This document shows, one piece after another, positions 53,996 to 64,000 of a DNA stretch of 64,000 bases. Source of the DNA: Melitaea cinxia (lineage: Eukaryota; Arthropoda; Insecta; Lepidoptera; Nymphalidae); NCBI RefSeq assembly GCF_905220565.1, contig NC_059416.1:9548001-9612000 (forward strand), given 5' to 3'. The notes under the pieces are model-generated. The model worked only from the letters and a program-made list of their open reading frames with translations. It did no database searches and was not told the origin of the DNA. Both the position numbers and the translations under genes were made by a program. Numbering within the stretch: the stretch's first letter is position 1; each line of letters starts with the position of its first letter.

Positions 53996-55752
53996 TCACC
54001 TTATGCCTTCGTTGAGCAGTAAATCGGGCTCGTCTTCAAGGTTCTGGTTATTGCTGTTCTCTTCGTTGCCGGCCTCGGAGCTTTCCTTGCTCGGGTCGTT
54101 GTCTATCTTATACAGAATGTCATGACATAGCGGGCAGCGGTCCTGTACGTAGAGCCACTTGCGCAAACACACGCCGTGGAAAAAGTGATTGCAGCGAGTT
54201 ATCTTCGCCGAGTGCATCTCTTGGTAGCAAATGGCACACACATCGTCTAGACGATGGAGCTGTTGCGCTGAGGCCTCTTTTAAGGAATTAATTTTATTCA
54301 CGGCCGTCCGCCGCTTCATAAAAACGGACCATCCCGCCCTCGCTTCACACCAGATATTGAAGTACGCGTGTATGCACATCATAGCCGCTCGTATGGCACC
54401 TCCCGATTCGAAAAGCAATATCCATGCTCCGTTGAAGAACAGGAAAATCCCGAAGCAAAATTCAATCGTGTTACCGAAAGCTCGGATGTAATACACGTAA
54501 TCGTCCAATTGCTCCCAGAAGGTGCTTCTGTAAGCGTCGAAAAGGAATAAGGAGTATATCATAAGACTGACTATTACTTTGACTATTACTTCTATGCTAA
54601 ATGCGCTCACTGCTAAGAGCCACGTTGATATAGAATGCTGAGACCATAAGTAAACGAGCAGCGATATTGGAAATATGATCAGGAAAGCACAAACCCCAAG
54701 TGCTCTCACGTGTCTATGAGTGCTAGGATTGTGCGATGCGCTTAAAGACATCAACATAGGGTTCACGATATTGTGCAGGAAGTGCAGTAGAGCCGTGAAC
54801 AGCAAACAGAAATTCCTGCACAGTCGAATGAATCTTTTGTCAGGGTTTAGAGACGTCAATCCCGTCTGCAAGGCTAATATGTAGAACAGTATCGCAGAAA
54901 CTGTGCCGATACTTTTGTCCTCCTCTTCATCTGTTAGCAAAATCCACTGGAAGAAATTCCCAATGTAGTGACAGAAAAATGAGATGACTGACGTCATGCC
55001 GAGCACCGCGGTTATGGTCTCACATCCTGTTACTAACAACGATTTTGCCATCGAAGCGAGCGACTGGACTGCCAGCAGAGTGGAGACTTTCAATCCTTCT
55101 TCAGCGTCTTCATCGTAGTTTTCCATTAACAGTAAGATGGCGTGTTCCGCGACACGCATCACCCAAAAAACTCTCAGGACACACGGTACATTCAATCGCA
55201 TCCATTCCGTTTCAACTAATGCTGATAATCCGTTGTGACTGACGAACAGCCTCCCATGTTGGTATCCGCCGTACATCACTTGTATTACATCATACCCGGA
55301 GGTCCAGAGAACATATTTGACGAGACACAAGGGTAATAGGGCAGCAAAAACTGGAGAATGATGCAAGAGATTAGGCGGTACCGGTAACATAGCTAAAAAC
55401 GACGGCGCCATGAAACTCATTGGTATAAGCTTTTCCACCGTGGCATTTCGCGGTCCCAGATGAACGTTCCGAAATAAGACAGCCAGTATGAATTGTATTG
55501 CAAAATTTTGTATGACGAGTATTCCAGGTCCTTCGAGGTCAAGTAAATTCTTCACGTTTAAATTTAGGAAGTCTTCTAATATGCTCGAAGGTTGTGAAGA
55601 CGTCGCGGCCAGTGTGAGCGCCTGTATTTGCTTAATGGCAGAAACATTCGTCCAGTAGGAGACGAACACTATTCCTATTGACATCAGATAGAGGTACACG
55701 ATGATGAGGTGCTTCGTGTATAGCACGAATATGCAGAGTGCTGACATACATC
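53996..55752 (-). CDS. Trc8: TRC8 / RNF139-like ER-membrane RING E3 ubiquitin ligase, large 3' exon
   Basis: TRC8 is a polytopic ER protein with a sterol-sensing-like region and a cytosolic RING-H2. It ubiquitinates ER substrates in quality control and lipid homeostasis. The exon opens after acceptor TATTTCAG|GATGTATG at 55752 and ends with TGA at 53996. Counting from the Met at 55747 (583 residues), many hydrophobic segments span 1-470. Conserved text includes LRVFWVMRVAEHAIL, ISFFCHYIGN, ALQTGLTSL, LLHFLHNIVNPMLMSLSASH, VIVSLMIYSLFLFDAYRSTF, EQLDDYVYYIRAFG and MKRRTAVNKINSL. The RING-H2 at 504-541 is complete (CAIC-x11-CNHFFHGVC-x10-CPLC). An acidic tail rich in Glu/Asn follows. The upstream phase (GA TGT ATG) shows that at least one coding exon precedes it; the N-terminal 70-90 residues known in orthologues were not located to the right. 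Orthology confident. Confidence 0.95.
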
Positions 55753-56440
55753 CTGAAATAGAAAGAAAAACTCATTTTACTTATCTTTTCTTAACACATC
55801 CTACGAAGCTTTAAATATATTTTATTACGTTAATAACTTTTTTATTAACCTAATTAAATTCAAATACATTATTTTAAGCTTGTAGTGTATGATTTTTGAG
55901 TTTTTTTTTTTCAAATATTAATTTATCATAAAAATTAAAATAAAATTCTTCTGTTTTGACATACATAAGTCGAAATTTACGATAATTTTAATTACATATT
56001 ATCGGTATCTACAGCTACTTTATTATGGAGTAAATCTATTTATCGATGCACAAAAATAAAGATTCAGGCGAAATAAGTAGTTTGGTATTAATTACGTTTT
56101 TGTGATAATTTCTATATTGTATGTACCTACTTATAACAATAAATTATTAAAAAAAATCAAAATAAAGTAAAATCAAGATTAAACTTTCACTAATGTTTTA
56201 ATTATGATCCATTATAATATCCCCTCTAACAAAAACGTTCAACGCAAGTTGCTGTGCAGTCAAAAATTTAATATGATTATATTTTTTTCTAAAATAATAA
56301 CGGTTAAATTTTTTACTTATTGTCTGTATGTTACTGCAGCAAAACAGCGGAATAACGGATGGAACGGATTCAAGACTACAAAACCAATATTTCAATAGAC
56401 TTCAATATTTAATTAACACATCAAATTAACATTGAAACCA
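55753..56440. other. Trc8 intron, AT-rich
   Basis: Nothing recognised. The acceptor polypyrimidine tract (TTTTTCTTTCTATTTCAG, minus strand) lies at 55753-55770. Confidence 0.45.
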
Positions 56441-56840
56441 AATGTAGGTAGACATCGTTGTTGCGAGGGCTTTTCGACATACCCAGATAGTAAGATTTAG
56501 CTTCGGAAAGGGTCTTGAAAGATGTGAATTCGAGACTAAGCTGCACCGATTGAGTCACCTCTGTCTACATGCACGATCGATCCACTCCAAGCTGCATCCT
56601 ATTATATGATTTTCAGTAATTCCTGTAGGCGTGCAGCATAGGTGCCAGCAAATCGAGGTCATCCATGTAAAGACGGTGGGAGAATTTAGTACTTTTTTTT
56701 TCGAAACTCTAAGCATGTCCCCGAATGCTCAAGCAGGGTGCTTAGAGGGTTTAAGAATAAGCAGAACCATAGGGGGCTCAGGCAATCACCACGGAAAATA
56801 CCCTTTCCGTATCCTATTTCTGGGTAGGCTTAACTGTTTA
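56440..56840 (-). pseudogene. LINE reverse transcriptase fragment
   Basis: Minus strand, in shifted frames: FRGDCLSPLWFCLFLNPLS (near 56815) followed by the catalytic YMDDLDLLAPMLHAYRNY (near 56660), then a decayed continuation. The combination of an (F)RGDCLSPLW block and YMDD is a non-LTR RT signature; clade uncertain (R2/R4-like style). Frameshifted and dead. Confidence 0.7.
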
Positions 56841-57005
56841 CGCAGCTCACGCAACGGAAGTTCTCAAAATATAATGTTTTTTCCGTTATCGCAACATTTC
56901 TTATGAATGCTCAGCTCCTATTGGTCGTAGCGTGAAAAAGAATTTTTAAATTCGAACCAGCAGATCAGTGCGTTTAAGCAAACTCTTCAGCTTCATAAGA
57001 TAAAT
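56841..57005 (+). mobile_element. Retroelement 3'-tail-like repeat
   Basis: CGCAACGGAAGTTCTCAAAA, GCTCCTATTGGTCGTAGCGT and AAGCAAACTCTTCAGCTTCA match the 3' part of 50858-51150. Confidence 0.55.
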
Positions 57006-57539
57006 AAAATTTAACCGTAAACATGTATACGTATAAGTTCCAAATGACTGTTGATTTTGACTGAAAAACCGACATACATATGTACGAAAAATAGAATATG
57101 GCACTAATGTACAACACAAAACTCATGTGTTAATAACGAGCTATCTATTACTAAACACATTTTATTGTATTGTTTGAATTTGAGATAACTCTCATTTTAT
57201 ATACAAACTGTTGGACTTTATCTCAGTGTCTAGTAGTCATTATAGAATATTTCTCATTAATATTCCAAGTTCAGCTACGACAAAATAGCCTTGATACTAA
57301 ATTTGTGATCTATAAATATCTGAAATCGTTTAAGGTACATACATAGATTGCTATGTATGTATTAAAAATATTTTATTTAATAATATTTTTTTATAAAAAA
57401 AATATATTTAATTACATAATGTTATTTAACGATCTGGTTTCTTATCTTACATTGTTATCAAGATCACCGACTATCTATCACCGACTGACTGATGCTTCGC
57501 GGTTTTGCCCGCATTTCCGATTCTTCTGGCGTGTCGAGA

Positions 57540-57665
57540 GTAAGGATTGCAATTCGGTGTAGTTTTCAATCCAGCCGGATCCCGACCGGATCTGGATCCG
57601 AACCGGAATGACCAAAGGAGCCTCGGGATCGGATCGGATCGGATTTTCGGGATCGGTTTAAAAAG
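57540..57665. repeat. GGATC-rich block, probable transposon end
   Basis: Repeated CGGATC/GGATCGG words (GGATCGGATCGGATCGGATT) between AT-rich flanks. No copy elsewhere in the window. Identity unknown. Confidence 0.4.
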
Positions 57666-59186
57666 CGGCAACAATGAGAATCTCAGTGTCAAAATAATAT
57701 ATGAAATTACAAGCTATTGTTTAAATCAATTTCTATTACATAGAGCTACAAATGTAGTTTGGGAAGGATTTCTTGGCATCTACATTTGCCAAATTAAGCA
57801 GATTACGACGATTCTAATGTTTCCGCGGTCGGTTAATGTTTGTTTTCTTCTAACTTTAGTGCCACCTTCTTTTTCTGCTGTCTTAGCTAAGTTTATTAGA
57901 ATCAATGGTATAAAATTATAATTTAATTTTTATTTATGTCAAATATTTGCACCTAACCGCAGCTTAAGCGGCTTAGCCCACTATTGCACTGTCAAAAACA
58001 GACCCTGTCTCCAGACTTCAATACACTTTCAGCACTTGTCATTGGCAAAATCATCGGCGTAAAGCTGATGGAGCCATAGTCTTTAAAGAAGAAGAAGATT
58101 CTAGTGTTAATAACGAACAATTCAATTTTGAACACGTCGTGTTGACACGTGGTGAGACAGACCAAAGAGATTGGATTCGTAAATTTAATTTTTCTAGTAA
58201 TGTTCAAACTTTTAGTGATTGTAGAACTTATTCTCTACCTTTACTTTCACGAGTTTCGTTAACGCTTTCTGTCGAGCTATTGTTTGGTTAAATATTTGTA
58301 AGATTTTTTTTCAGTTTTAGTCGCATGTCGACTTTTTTGGCATAGTATTAATTAGCATCGCTGTTTGAATCAGAGATATTACGAATGTGAAACATCGGAT
58401 ATTGATATGATAATAGGGTTACAGATATTTAATTTTAAAGGAAATGCTAAACTACTTACTTTACTTATTATAATGAATTAATGTATGTAAAACAACGAGG
58501 AATCTTGCACTGATTTATTTGCAAAATTTAATTGACTTTATGATAATAATATTTAAAAATATAGCACATGTATTATTATATTCTCTCAGACTTCCTCTAT
58601 GACTATAGTCTCGACCTATCGACGTAAGAAGTTTCGTTAGAATCATTTCAATAATATTTCGTTTTTTTTTTTTTGATTACAGGAACCGGGTTTTATGAAT
58701 TCGTTACTCGAAATATTGAATCGTTTACATACAATTTTTACAGATCCTAGAAAGCAGTCGTAAGTCAAAACATATGCTGAGGTCAGAACAGAAATTATTG
58801 AATTGTAATCATTTTCAAATTTTAAAATTGTTTCAGCCTCCTGGGCATAGGTCTCTTTCTCCACGTAGGAGAAAGGTATACCCCTCTCACATAATTATAT
58901 TTTATTTGTTGGGAATTTAAAGAGACAGTTGTAATATTTTTAAAAATCTAACCATGTATTAGCAAGCCTAATCCTCTAACATAGCTGTTTAATGTAACTG
59001 ATGATAAAAAATTCAAATAAGATCTATCAACAATGTGTTGTGAACATGGTCGATGTCATGGAAAATACCAATAAATTATACTGAAAAATATTCAACAGCG
59101 GTTTAATTTCGATTGAATATTAATTAAAAAAACGCTTTTCAAATGAGGCATTAATTGACTTAATCAACTGTACTCGTATAAACTAC
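57666..59186. other. AT-rich Trc8 intron or upstream DNA, largely unassigned
   Basis: It contains a short SINE S1 tail fragment on the minus strand at 58837-58877 (TTTCAGCCTCCTGGGCATAG, GTCTCTTTCTCCACGTAGG). No Trc8 upstream exon was recognised. Confidence 0.4.
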
Positions 59187-59487
59187 TTAATAATTGTGTT
59201 TGTAAGCATATGAAAAAAAAAAAAAACTGATTACAAATTACATCGACAAGTACTCGATACAACGTAGGAAGTCGAAAAATAATCAATGCACACATTATTA
59301 GGAAATAACTCAAAAAATACTCGTCAGATCTGGATAAAATTTAAATGAGACTATACGACAAGCTTTCGATTAAAAAGAAGAATCATCAAAATCGATACAC
59401 TTAGTGAAAAGTTACGAGGTAACATACATAAAAAAATGCAGTCGAATTAAGTACCTCTTCCATTTTTTTTGAAGTCGATTAAAAATA
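59187..59487 (+). mobile_element. ACCGACTTCAA element copy, diverged and internally deleted
   Basis: ATAATTGTGTTTGTAAGC, ACATCGACAAGTACTCG, AAATCGATACACTTAGTGAA and the 3' end TTTGAAGTCGATTAAAAA. Confidence 0.7.
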
Positions 59488-60024
59488 TTTTATATATTAT
59501 AAATATTATATAACGCCAATCATTCATTGTTTGGCTATTTTGCCCTCAACTTTGTATGCGTGGTATTTGGAATACAAATGTGTAGGTAGACTTTGATAAT
59601 TAAAAATCAATATTTATTTAGTTCGAGCTACCTTCAAATGCTTTTGATCTCTATTTTACAATGTAATATTTATGTATGTATAAGGTCATAATATAATGTA
59701 TATTTACATTAATTAAAAAAACATATATTGTCTACCTTAGGAACGAATGACCGTATGTGTAAGTTAAAGACACCTATTCCTCCATTGCTACTGGAACAAA
59801 TTTGACACTGACATAGGTTGTAATCTGGAATAGCGCAAGGCTTATACCCGGAAAAATGAAAGCTTTGTGGTATTTATTTTCATGAAAAAAAAACTACTAC
59901 AGCTTTAATATACTACATAATTTATTACAAACCTATATAGCACTTGAGTCTTTATTAGAAAATGAACTTTTTGTTGACGTAATTATTTCCAAGATTTACA
60001 TTTCAGTTAGTACCGCTTTATCAA

Positions 60025-60120
60025 ACTAGGTTTTTTTTTTGTAAAACAAATTTAATAATATTTCCTGAAGTAGGTCGGGAGTAGGGATGACAATGCGTCT
60101 GTGATGACCCTGGTGTAAGC
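60025..60120 (-). mobile_element. LINE or family D tail fragment
   Basis: GTAGGTCGGGAGTAGGGATG and GTCTGTGATGACCCTGGTGT resemble the GGTCGGCAACGCG...GATGCTTCTGGTGT block of family D. An 84-codon minus-strand frame (60306-60052) overlaps it and is not credible as a gene. Confidence 0.4.
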
Positions 60121-60324
60121 AGGGTACGTTACTTTTTTAAGGAACTCAGACGGATCTTTGATATTATTTTTATAATGTAGGTACATGAATTTATACGAAA
60201 AGTAACTAACTATAAAAAAAATCACGTTATTTAATAAATCATAAACAGGTACTTTTAGTTTTGTCACGACATATACGGATTCTTGAGACTGACACAACGC
60301 TGACATCCGAATAAATATCCCACA

Positions 60325-60835
60325 TTTTTATTTTATTTTTATAATTAGATAGGCTTGCGTTGGACTACGATTCACCTGATGTTAAGTGAGAATGTGGTCT
60401 AGGATGGAGAACGCTTACCTAGAAGTAGCCTATTCACTCGCGAATTAAAGATCCCCAGATTGTAGCTATCCGGAAACACAGACGTTGGAGAGTTCCATTC
60501 TTTAGCCGTACGCATCAAGAATGTACTAGCGAATCGCTTAGTGCATATAATGGATATGTCAACCATATAAGGTAACGCAGTGCGTCTGGTTGTTCGAAGG
60601 TGGAAGGGGCAGGGAGGAATCAGGTCGTGGAGTTCCTGCGCACACTCTCCGAAGTGTACCCGATAAAAAACCGATAGAGCGACCACCCTACGCCGATGAT
60701 CCAAGCTTTGCAGCTTTGCAGCGATCAGAGTATCATCACCAATGAGCCTCTTGTGGCTCGCCTCTCGATTGACTCGAGAAGCTCCGGCTGGTACTTGGCA
60801 GAACCATTCCAAAGCTGAGTGCAGTACATTTTTCC
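60325..60835 (-). pseudogene. LINE (CR1/jockey-like) ORF2 C-terminal fragment
   Basis: The minus-strand frame 60812-60399 reads [52 protein letters not shown] and [15 protein letters not shown], the usual C-terminus of these LINE proteins. RT catalytic motifs are absent (5' truncated). The tail ACTACGATTCACCTGATGTT follows at about 60364. Confidence 0.85.
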
Positions 60836-61243
60836 CTTCAGAGTGGAAAAAAATTCTCGATGGAAATAGCTGTTACCTACGTGTTACATTGTTACTATAT
60901 ATTTGTATTTTATAAATATGCGCATATTTTAATTACAGTGTAATATATAGTGCTTGAAGAACTCCACTAATTAACCACATGATTTTCTACATTTTTGCTA
61001 TGAGATATTTATTATTATGGATTCATATTTTTCACTAGTCATGATTTTTCTAAGGCTATCCTTATATCCTATAGAGTTGACAAATGAGATTGATCGTTGC
61101 GGTCGAGATTACACCCCCATAGAATTTTGAGGATCGTAGAAATAGTCGGTATTTTATGGCTAATAATATATTTTAAGTATAATATACAATACAATATAAT
61201 CATAGCTTGTTAGTAATCTAAAATATCGCTCGTTCGCTCGCTT

Positions 61244-61362
61244 CAGTCTGCAATATCCCACAGCTGGGCATAGGTCTCTTTCCCCATATAAGAGAAGGAT
61301 CAGAGCTTAATCCACCCACGTTGCTCTAATGCGGGTCGGTGGATATATTTCCTACTATTGAT
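61244..61362 (-). mobile_element. SINE S1 3' fragment
   Basis: CGCTTCAGTCTGCAATATCC, GGGCATAGGTCTCTTTCCCC and AATGCGGGTCGGTGGATATA. Directly joined to an S2 fragment at about 61363. Confidence 0.78.
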
Positions 61363-61572
61363 GACCGAAGGGCTGGCTTTGTCGCACCTAAGACGCTGCT
61401 TTCAGTTTTCGGCTTGTGTATTTCAAAGCCAGCAGTTGGATGGTTATCCCGCCATCGGTCAGCTTTTTAAGTTCCAAGGTGATAGTGAAACTGTGTTATC
61501 CCTAAGTCGCCTCTTACGACACCCATGAGAAGAAAGGAGGTGGCTATATTCTTTACTGCCGTAACCTCACAG
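61363..61572 (-). mobile_element. SINE-like family S2, 5' part
   Basis: GACCGAAGGGCTGGCTTTGT, AAGCCAGCAGTTGGATGGTT, TTATCCCTAAGTCGCCTCTT. It lacks the CAGCAGTGGACTG tail, the S1 fragment taking its place. Confidence 0.75.
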
Positions 61573-62156
61573 CAAACTGTGACACGACACACTAAGTATA
61601 TACACACTATAAATTTGTTTATATTTCATTTTTTAAATTATTTTGTCTACTTATTTTGCCTAAGAATATATACTATAGCTGGATAATATCCTCTACGGCA
61701 AATGGTTGCCTGGTACCTAGAGATCGCTACGTAGCGGATTTTAAAGAAATTTTTGAATAAAACATTTTTGTATATTAAGAAAATAAATGTTTATTAAATG
61801 TTTCACATCTGCCAGCCGTTACGTGACGACTCACATTTTTCTTGTCTCTTTTTCATTTCTTAATTCATATGAAAGAGCATGGGACATCTAAAGAATAAAT
61901 TTAAACAAAAACATTAACTGTTACATTAGGTATACTAAAATAAGAAAAACTAAAATTAACTGAATACATTATAAAAGACATTTAAAATTCATGAATTTTA
62001 ATTAGGCGCAAGACATACGAAAATAACTAAGATTGTAATTTTTGTGTAAGTTTCAAAAATTCTTTTTGTGTTGATGTCCATTTACTGATGATAGCTTCAG
62101 TACGTCATTTCCTGAAATTAACGTGAGTGGAACAGCGGTTCACAGTCTTCTTTATA
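61573..62156. other. AT-rich sequence, nothing recognised
   Basis: No exon or repeat was identified. Confidence 0.4.
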
Positions 62157-62337
62157 TACTAGCTGACCCCGCAAACGTAGTTTTTGCATATGTTATTAAC
62201 CCCCTTAACACCCCCGACCTTATAACTTAGTGGTATGAAAAATAGATGTTGGCCGATTCTCAGACCTACCTGATATACGAAATTTGGAGGAGGAGTATGG
62301 TAACTAGCATTGTGACACGAGAATTTTATATATAAGA
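62157..62337 (+). mobile_element. Dispersed element, unbroken relative of 18850-20903
   Basis: CTAGCTGACCCCGCAAACG, GGTATGAAAAATAGATGTTG, GGAGGAGTATGGTAACTAGC and GACACGAGAATTTTATATAT in continuous order. It shows what the split copy looked like before insertion. Confidence 0.78.
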
Positions 62338-62399
62338 TAATATATAATAAACAGTTGAAATCTATGCACGCGCATAAACTGCGGATGACAGCACCAAAT

Positions 62400-62600
62400 C
62401 GGGTAATTATAAATAATACAAATAAACGCTTCACACTCAACGACCCCCAGTAGAATTTTCTCCTGTGTCCGGGTCCGGAAACACACACAATACACAAGCA
62501 CAAACGCCAAGACCACGACAAACATCTATATAGCCAACACAAATGTTTGTCGTGAGCGGGGATCGAACTCGCGACCGCCAGCGCAACAGCCACTGTTTTG
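62400..62600 (-). mobile_element. tRNA-headed SINE (family S4)
   Basis: The minus-strand head GTGGCTGTTGCGCTGGCGGT and B box GCGAGTTCGATCCCCGCTC, then ACGACAAACATTTGTGTTGG and a tail with GTTGAGTGTGAAGCGTTTAT. The minus-strand open frames here derive from the SINE. Confidence 0.82.
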
Positions 62601-64000
62601 TTAAATTCTTTACGTGTTCGATACTTTCAGGATAAGGTTTATTGAGATGTAAATTAAAAAAAAAAAAAAAAAAAAACGAATTGAGAATCTCAGATGGGAA
62701 AAGGAAAAATAGTTAAATGTTTCATTTCATTATTATTCCTTGTCATTCTGCGAACTTTTTGACCTCCCCTCGTATTAGTTGCTCAGTGACCTACGGATGA
62801 ACATTTGCAAAATATACTGATGTATACCGTATTAGAGAATCAATGCCACACAGGAAAATCGATGTTATATTGTTGTATTACAAAATACTTCCGATTGCTT
62901 TCTATTATTTTAATAACAATAGGTTTAAAATTACAAATAAATTAAAAAAGGCGAATCAGTATTTATTTTTTTATTTAAGAATGATTGTGTTAATGAGTTA
63001 CACAAAATCTATAAAAAAATTTGGTGCGATCGTAAGGAAGCTACGTACATTTCGAAGATCCATTTTTACTTAAATAAGCCATAATAAATATTTAGTCAGC
63101 TATTTTTGATCGTCTCGGACTAGAGTGGTGAGTGGGGGAAGAATAACATGCCGGTGTAATTTAAAAAAACCTGATAAAATACCGACAGACCCGACACCTT
63201 TTTATTTGCCTAGGCACGTCCTAAAAATTAGTTAAATTTTTTTAGACACTTGGTAAATTCACGCAGAAGTTATCTGGAATTAAAATAGGCGATTTCGTTT
63301 ACACCGTTTCATGACTGGACCTTGTACCGTGACAGAGGAGGGACAAATCATATTACACTTTTATATGAAGAAATTCATATTTGACCTGACCATGTCTGAT
63401 AAGCGTACGATCGGGTAACGGCACCGAGGCTGATTTTTTGATTGATTAATGCTAGCTAAAACTAGGCAAAGGCTCCTTTCTCGCAGTACGGGAAAGGTTG
63501 GAGGGTAATCTAAAACGCTTCTCCAGTGCAAGTTGGCAGATAAATTTTGATGAAGGAGACCAACAAAGACTTACACATATATTAATTTGTACGACACATT
63601 TGTAACGTAGTGCTGTAAGATGTTTTTTCACAATTCCGGTTCACAGAGCTGGTACGGAAGGTAAAAAATAAATTACTGAAGTAGATTTGAGAATTCCACT
63701 GACTATATCAACTCATATCTATATATTAAATCTACATATATGATAAAGAATTTACGTATTTCAATATCTCTATAATCATGAAAATGTGGGTTATTATGGA
63801 TTTAATGTTATATTGAATTGATAAATTAACAAAATCAATAAATTCGTTATTTAAATAGGCTGTAAGTCTAGGTAAAAATAGTTATAGGCACTTGAAGCTT
63901 TATGAGCGTTGAAAAACTTTTCAATTGACAGTATACAAAGTATATATTTAGTATTCATTAATTATTATTTATAGGGAAACAATTCTACTCTACATTAACA
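62601..64000. other. AT-rich DNA, mostly unassigned
   Basis: A poly(A) of 20 is at about 62658-62677, followed by GAATTGAGAATCTC. A degenerate SINE S1 3' fragment (minus) is at about 63460-63545 (GGCTCCTTTCTCGCAGTACG, TCCAGTGCAAGTTGGCAGAT). No coding exon was recognised. Confidence 0.4.

Noticed and set aside
57992..58207. 71-codon minus-strand frame considered as the missing Trc8 N-terminal exon
   Set aside because: It lacks the LRVP-type segment and hydrophobic pattern expected, and has no phase-2 donor.
60052..60306. 84-codon minus-strand frame with one hydrophobic segment
   Set aside because: The C-terminal third overlaps a LINE-tail/family D fragment and the rest is AT-rich without homology. 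Not credible as a gene.
62159..62593. 144-codon minus-strand frame
   Set aside because: Derived from an S4 SINE and the adjacent dispersed element.

Overview
This window looks like a moth or butterfly (Lepidoptera) nuclear genome segment. It is AT-rich and intron-rich, and packed with short dispersed repeats typical of that order: tRNA-headed SINEs, retrotransposon tails, hAT elements, a mariner relic and several LINE fragments. No bacterial-type operons, CRISPR arrays or canonical tRNA/rRNA genes were seen. All calls come from reading the sequence; no database search was possible.

Three host genes can be supported. (1) A ZIP13-type zinc transporter (Zip99C/SLC39A13 family) lies on the minus strand. 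Its first coding exon is at 26050-26221 and its second at 11890-12003, separated by a 14-kb intron full of transposons; later exons presumably lie left of the window. (2) An F-box/leucine-rich-repeat protein gene on the plus strand has eleven coding exons between 32418 and 50608 and a second possible first exon at 40909-41007. (3) A TRC8/RNF139-like ER-membrane RING E3 ligase lies on the minus strand as one long 3' exon, 53996-55752. Its N-terminal exon or exons were not found. Genes 2 and 3 converge, with 3.4 kb between their stop codons.

The left end (3-4737) is most of an R1-clade LINE with endonuclease, reverse transcriptase and RNase H in one uninterrupted frame. It ends in a poly(A) that runs directly into about 470 bp of (GACA)n. 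From 4738 to 32100 the sequence is mainly the ZIP intron and upstream intergenic DNA. It holds SINEs, a mariner relic, two hAT elements with 8-bp target duplications, an RTE LINE, and a nested triple insertion at 18850-20903.

The core of that nested insertion (18968-20656) is the most notable item. It is a 5'-truncated piece of an alphavirus-like superfamily 1 RNA-virus helicase gene, followed by poly(A), a LINE-like 3' tail and a second poly(A). The whole block is flanked by a perfect 10-bp target-site duplication. This is the structure expected if a LINE reverse transcriptase switched templates onto a polyadenylated viral RNA.

Other points: exon 8 of the F-box gene has its 3' half, splice donor and an adjacent (AC)n tract tandemly repeated seven times, and it is almost purely G/C at third codon positions. 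Exon 10 of the same gene needs one extra base to stay in frame. A U2-snRNA-headed retrosequence sits inside a terminal-inverted-repeat element at 52026-53094.
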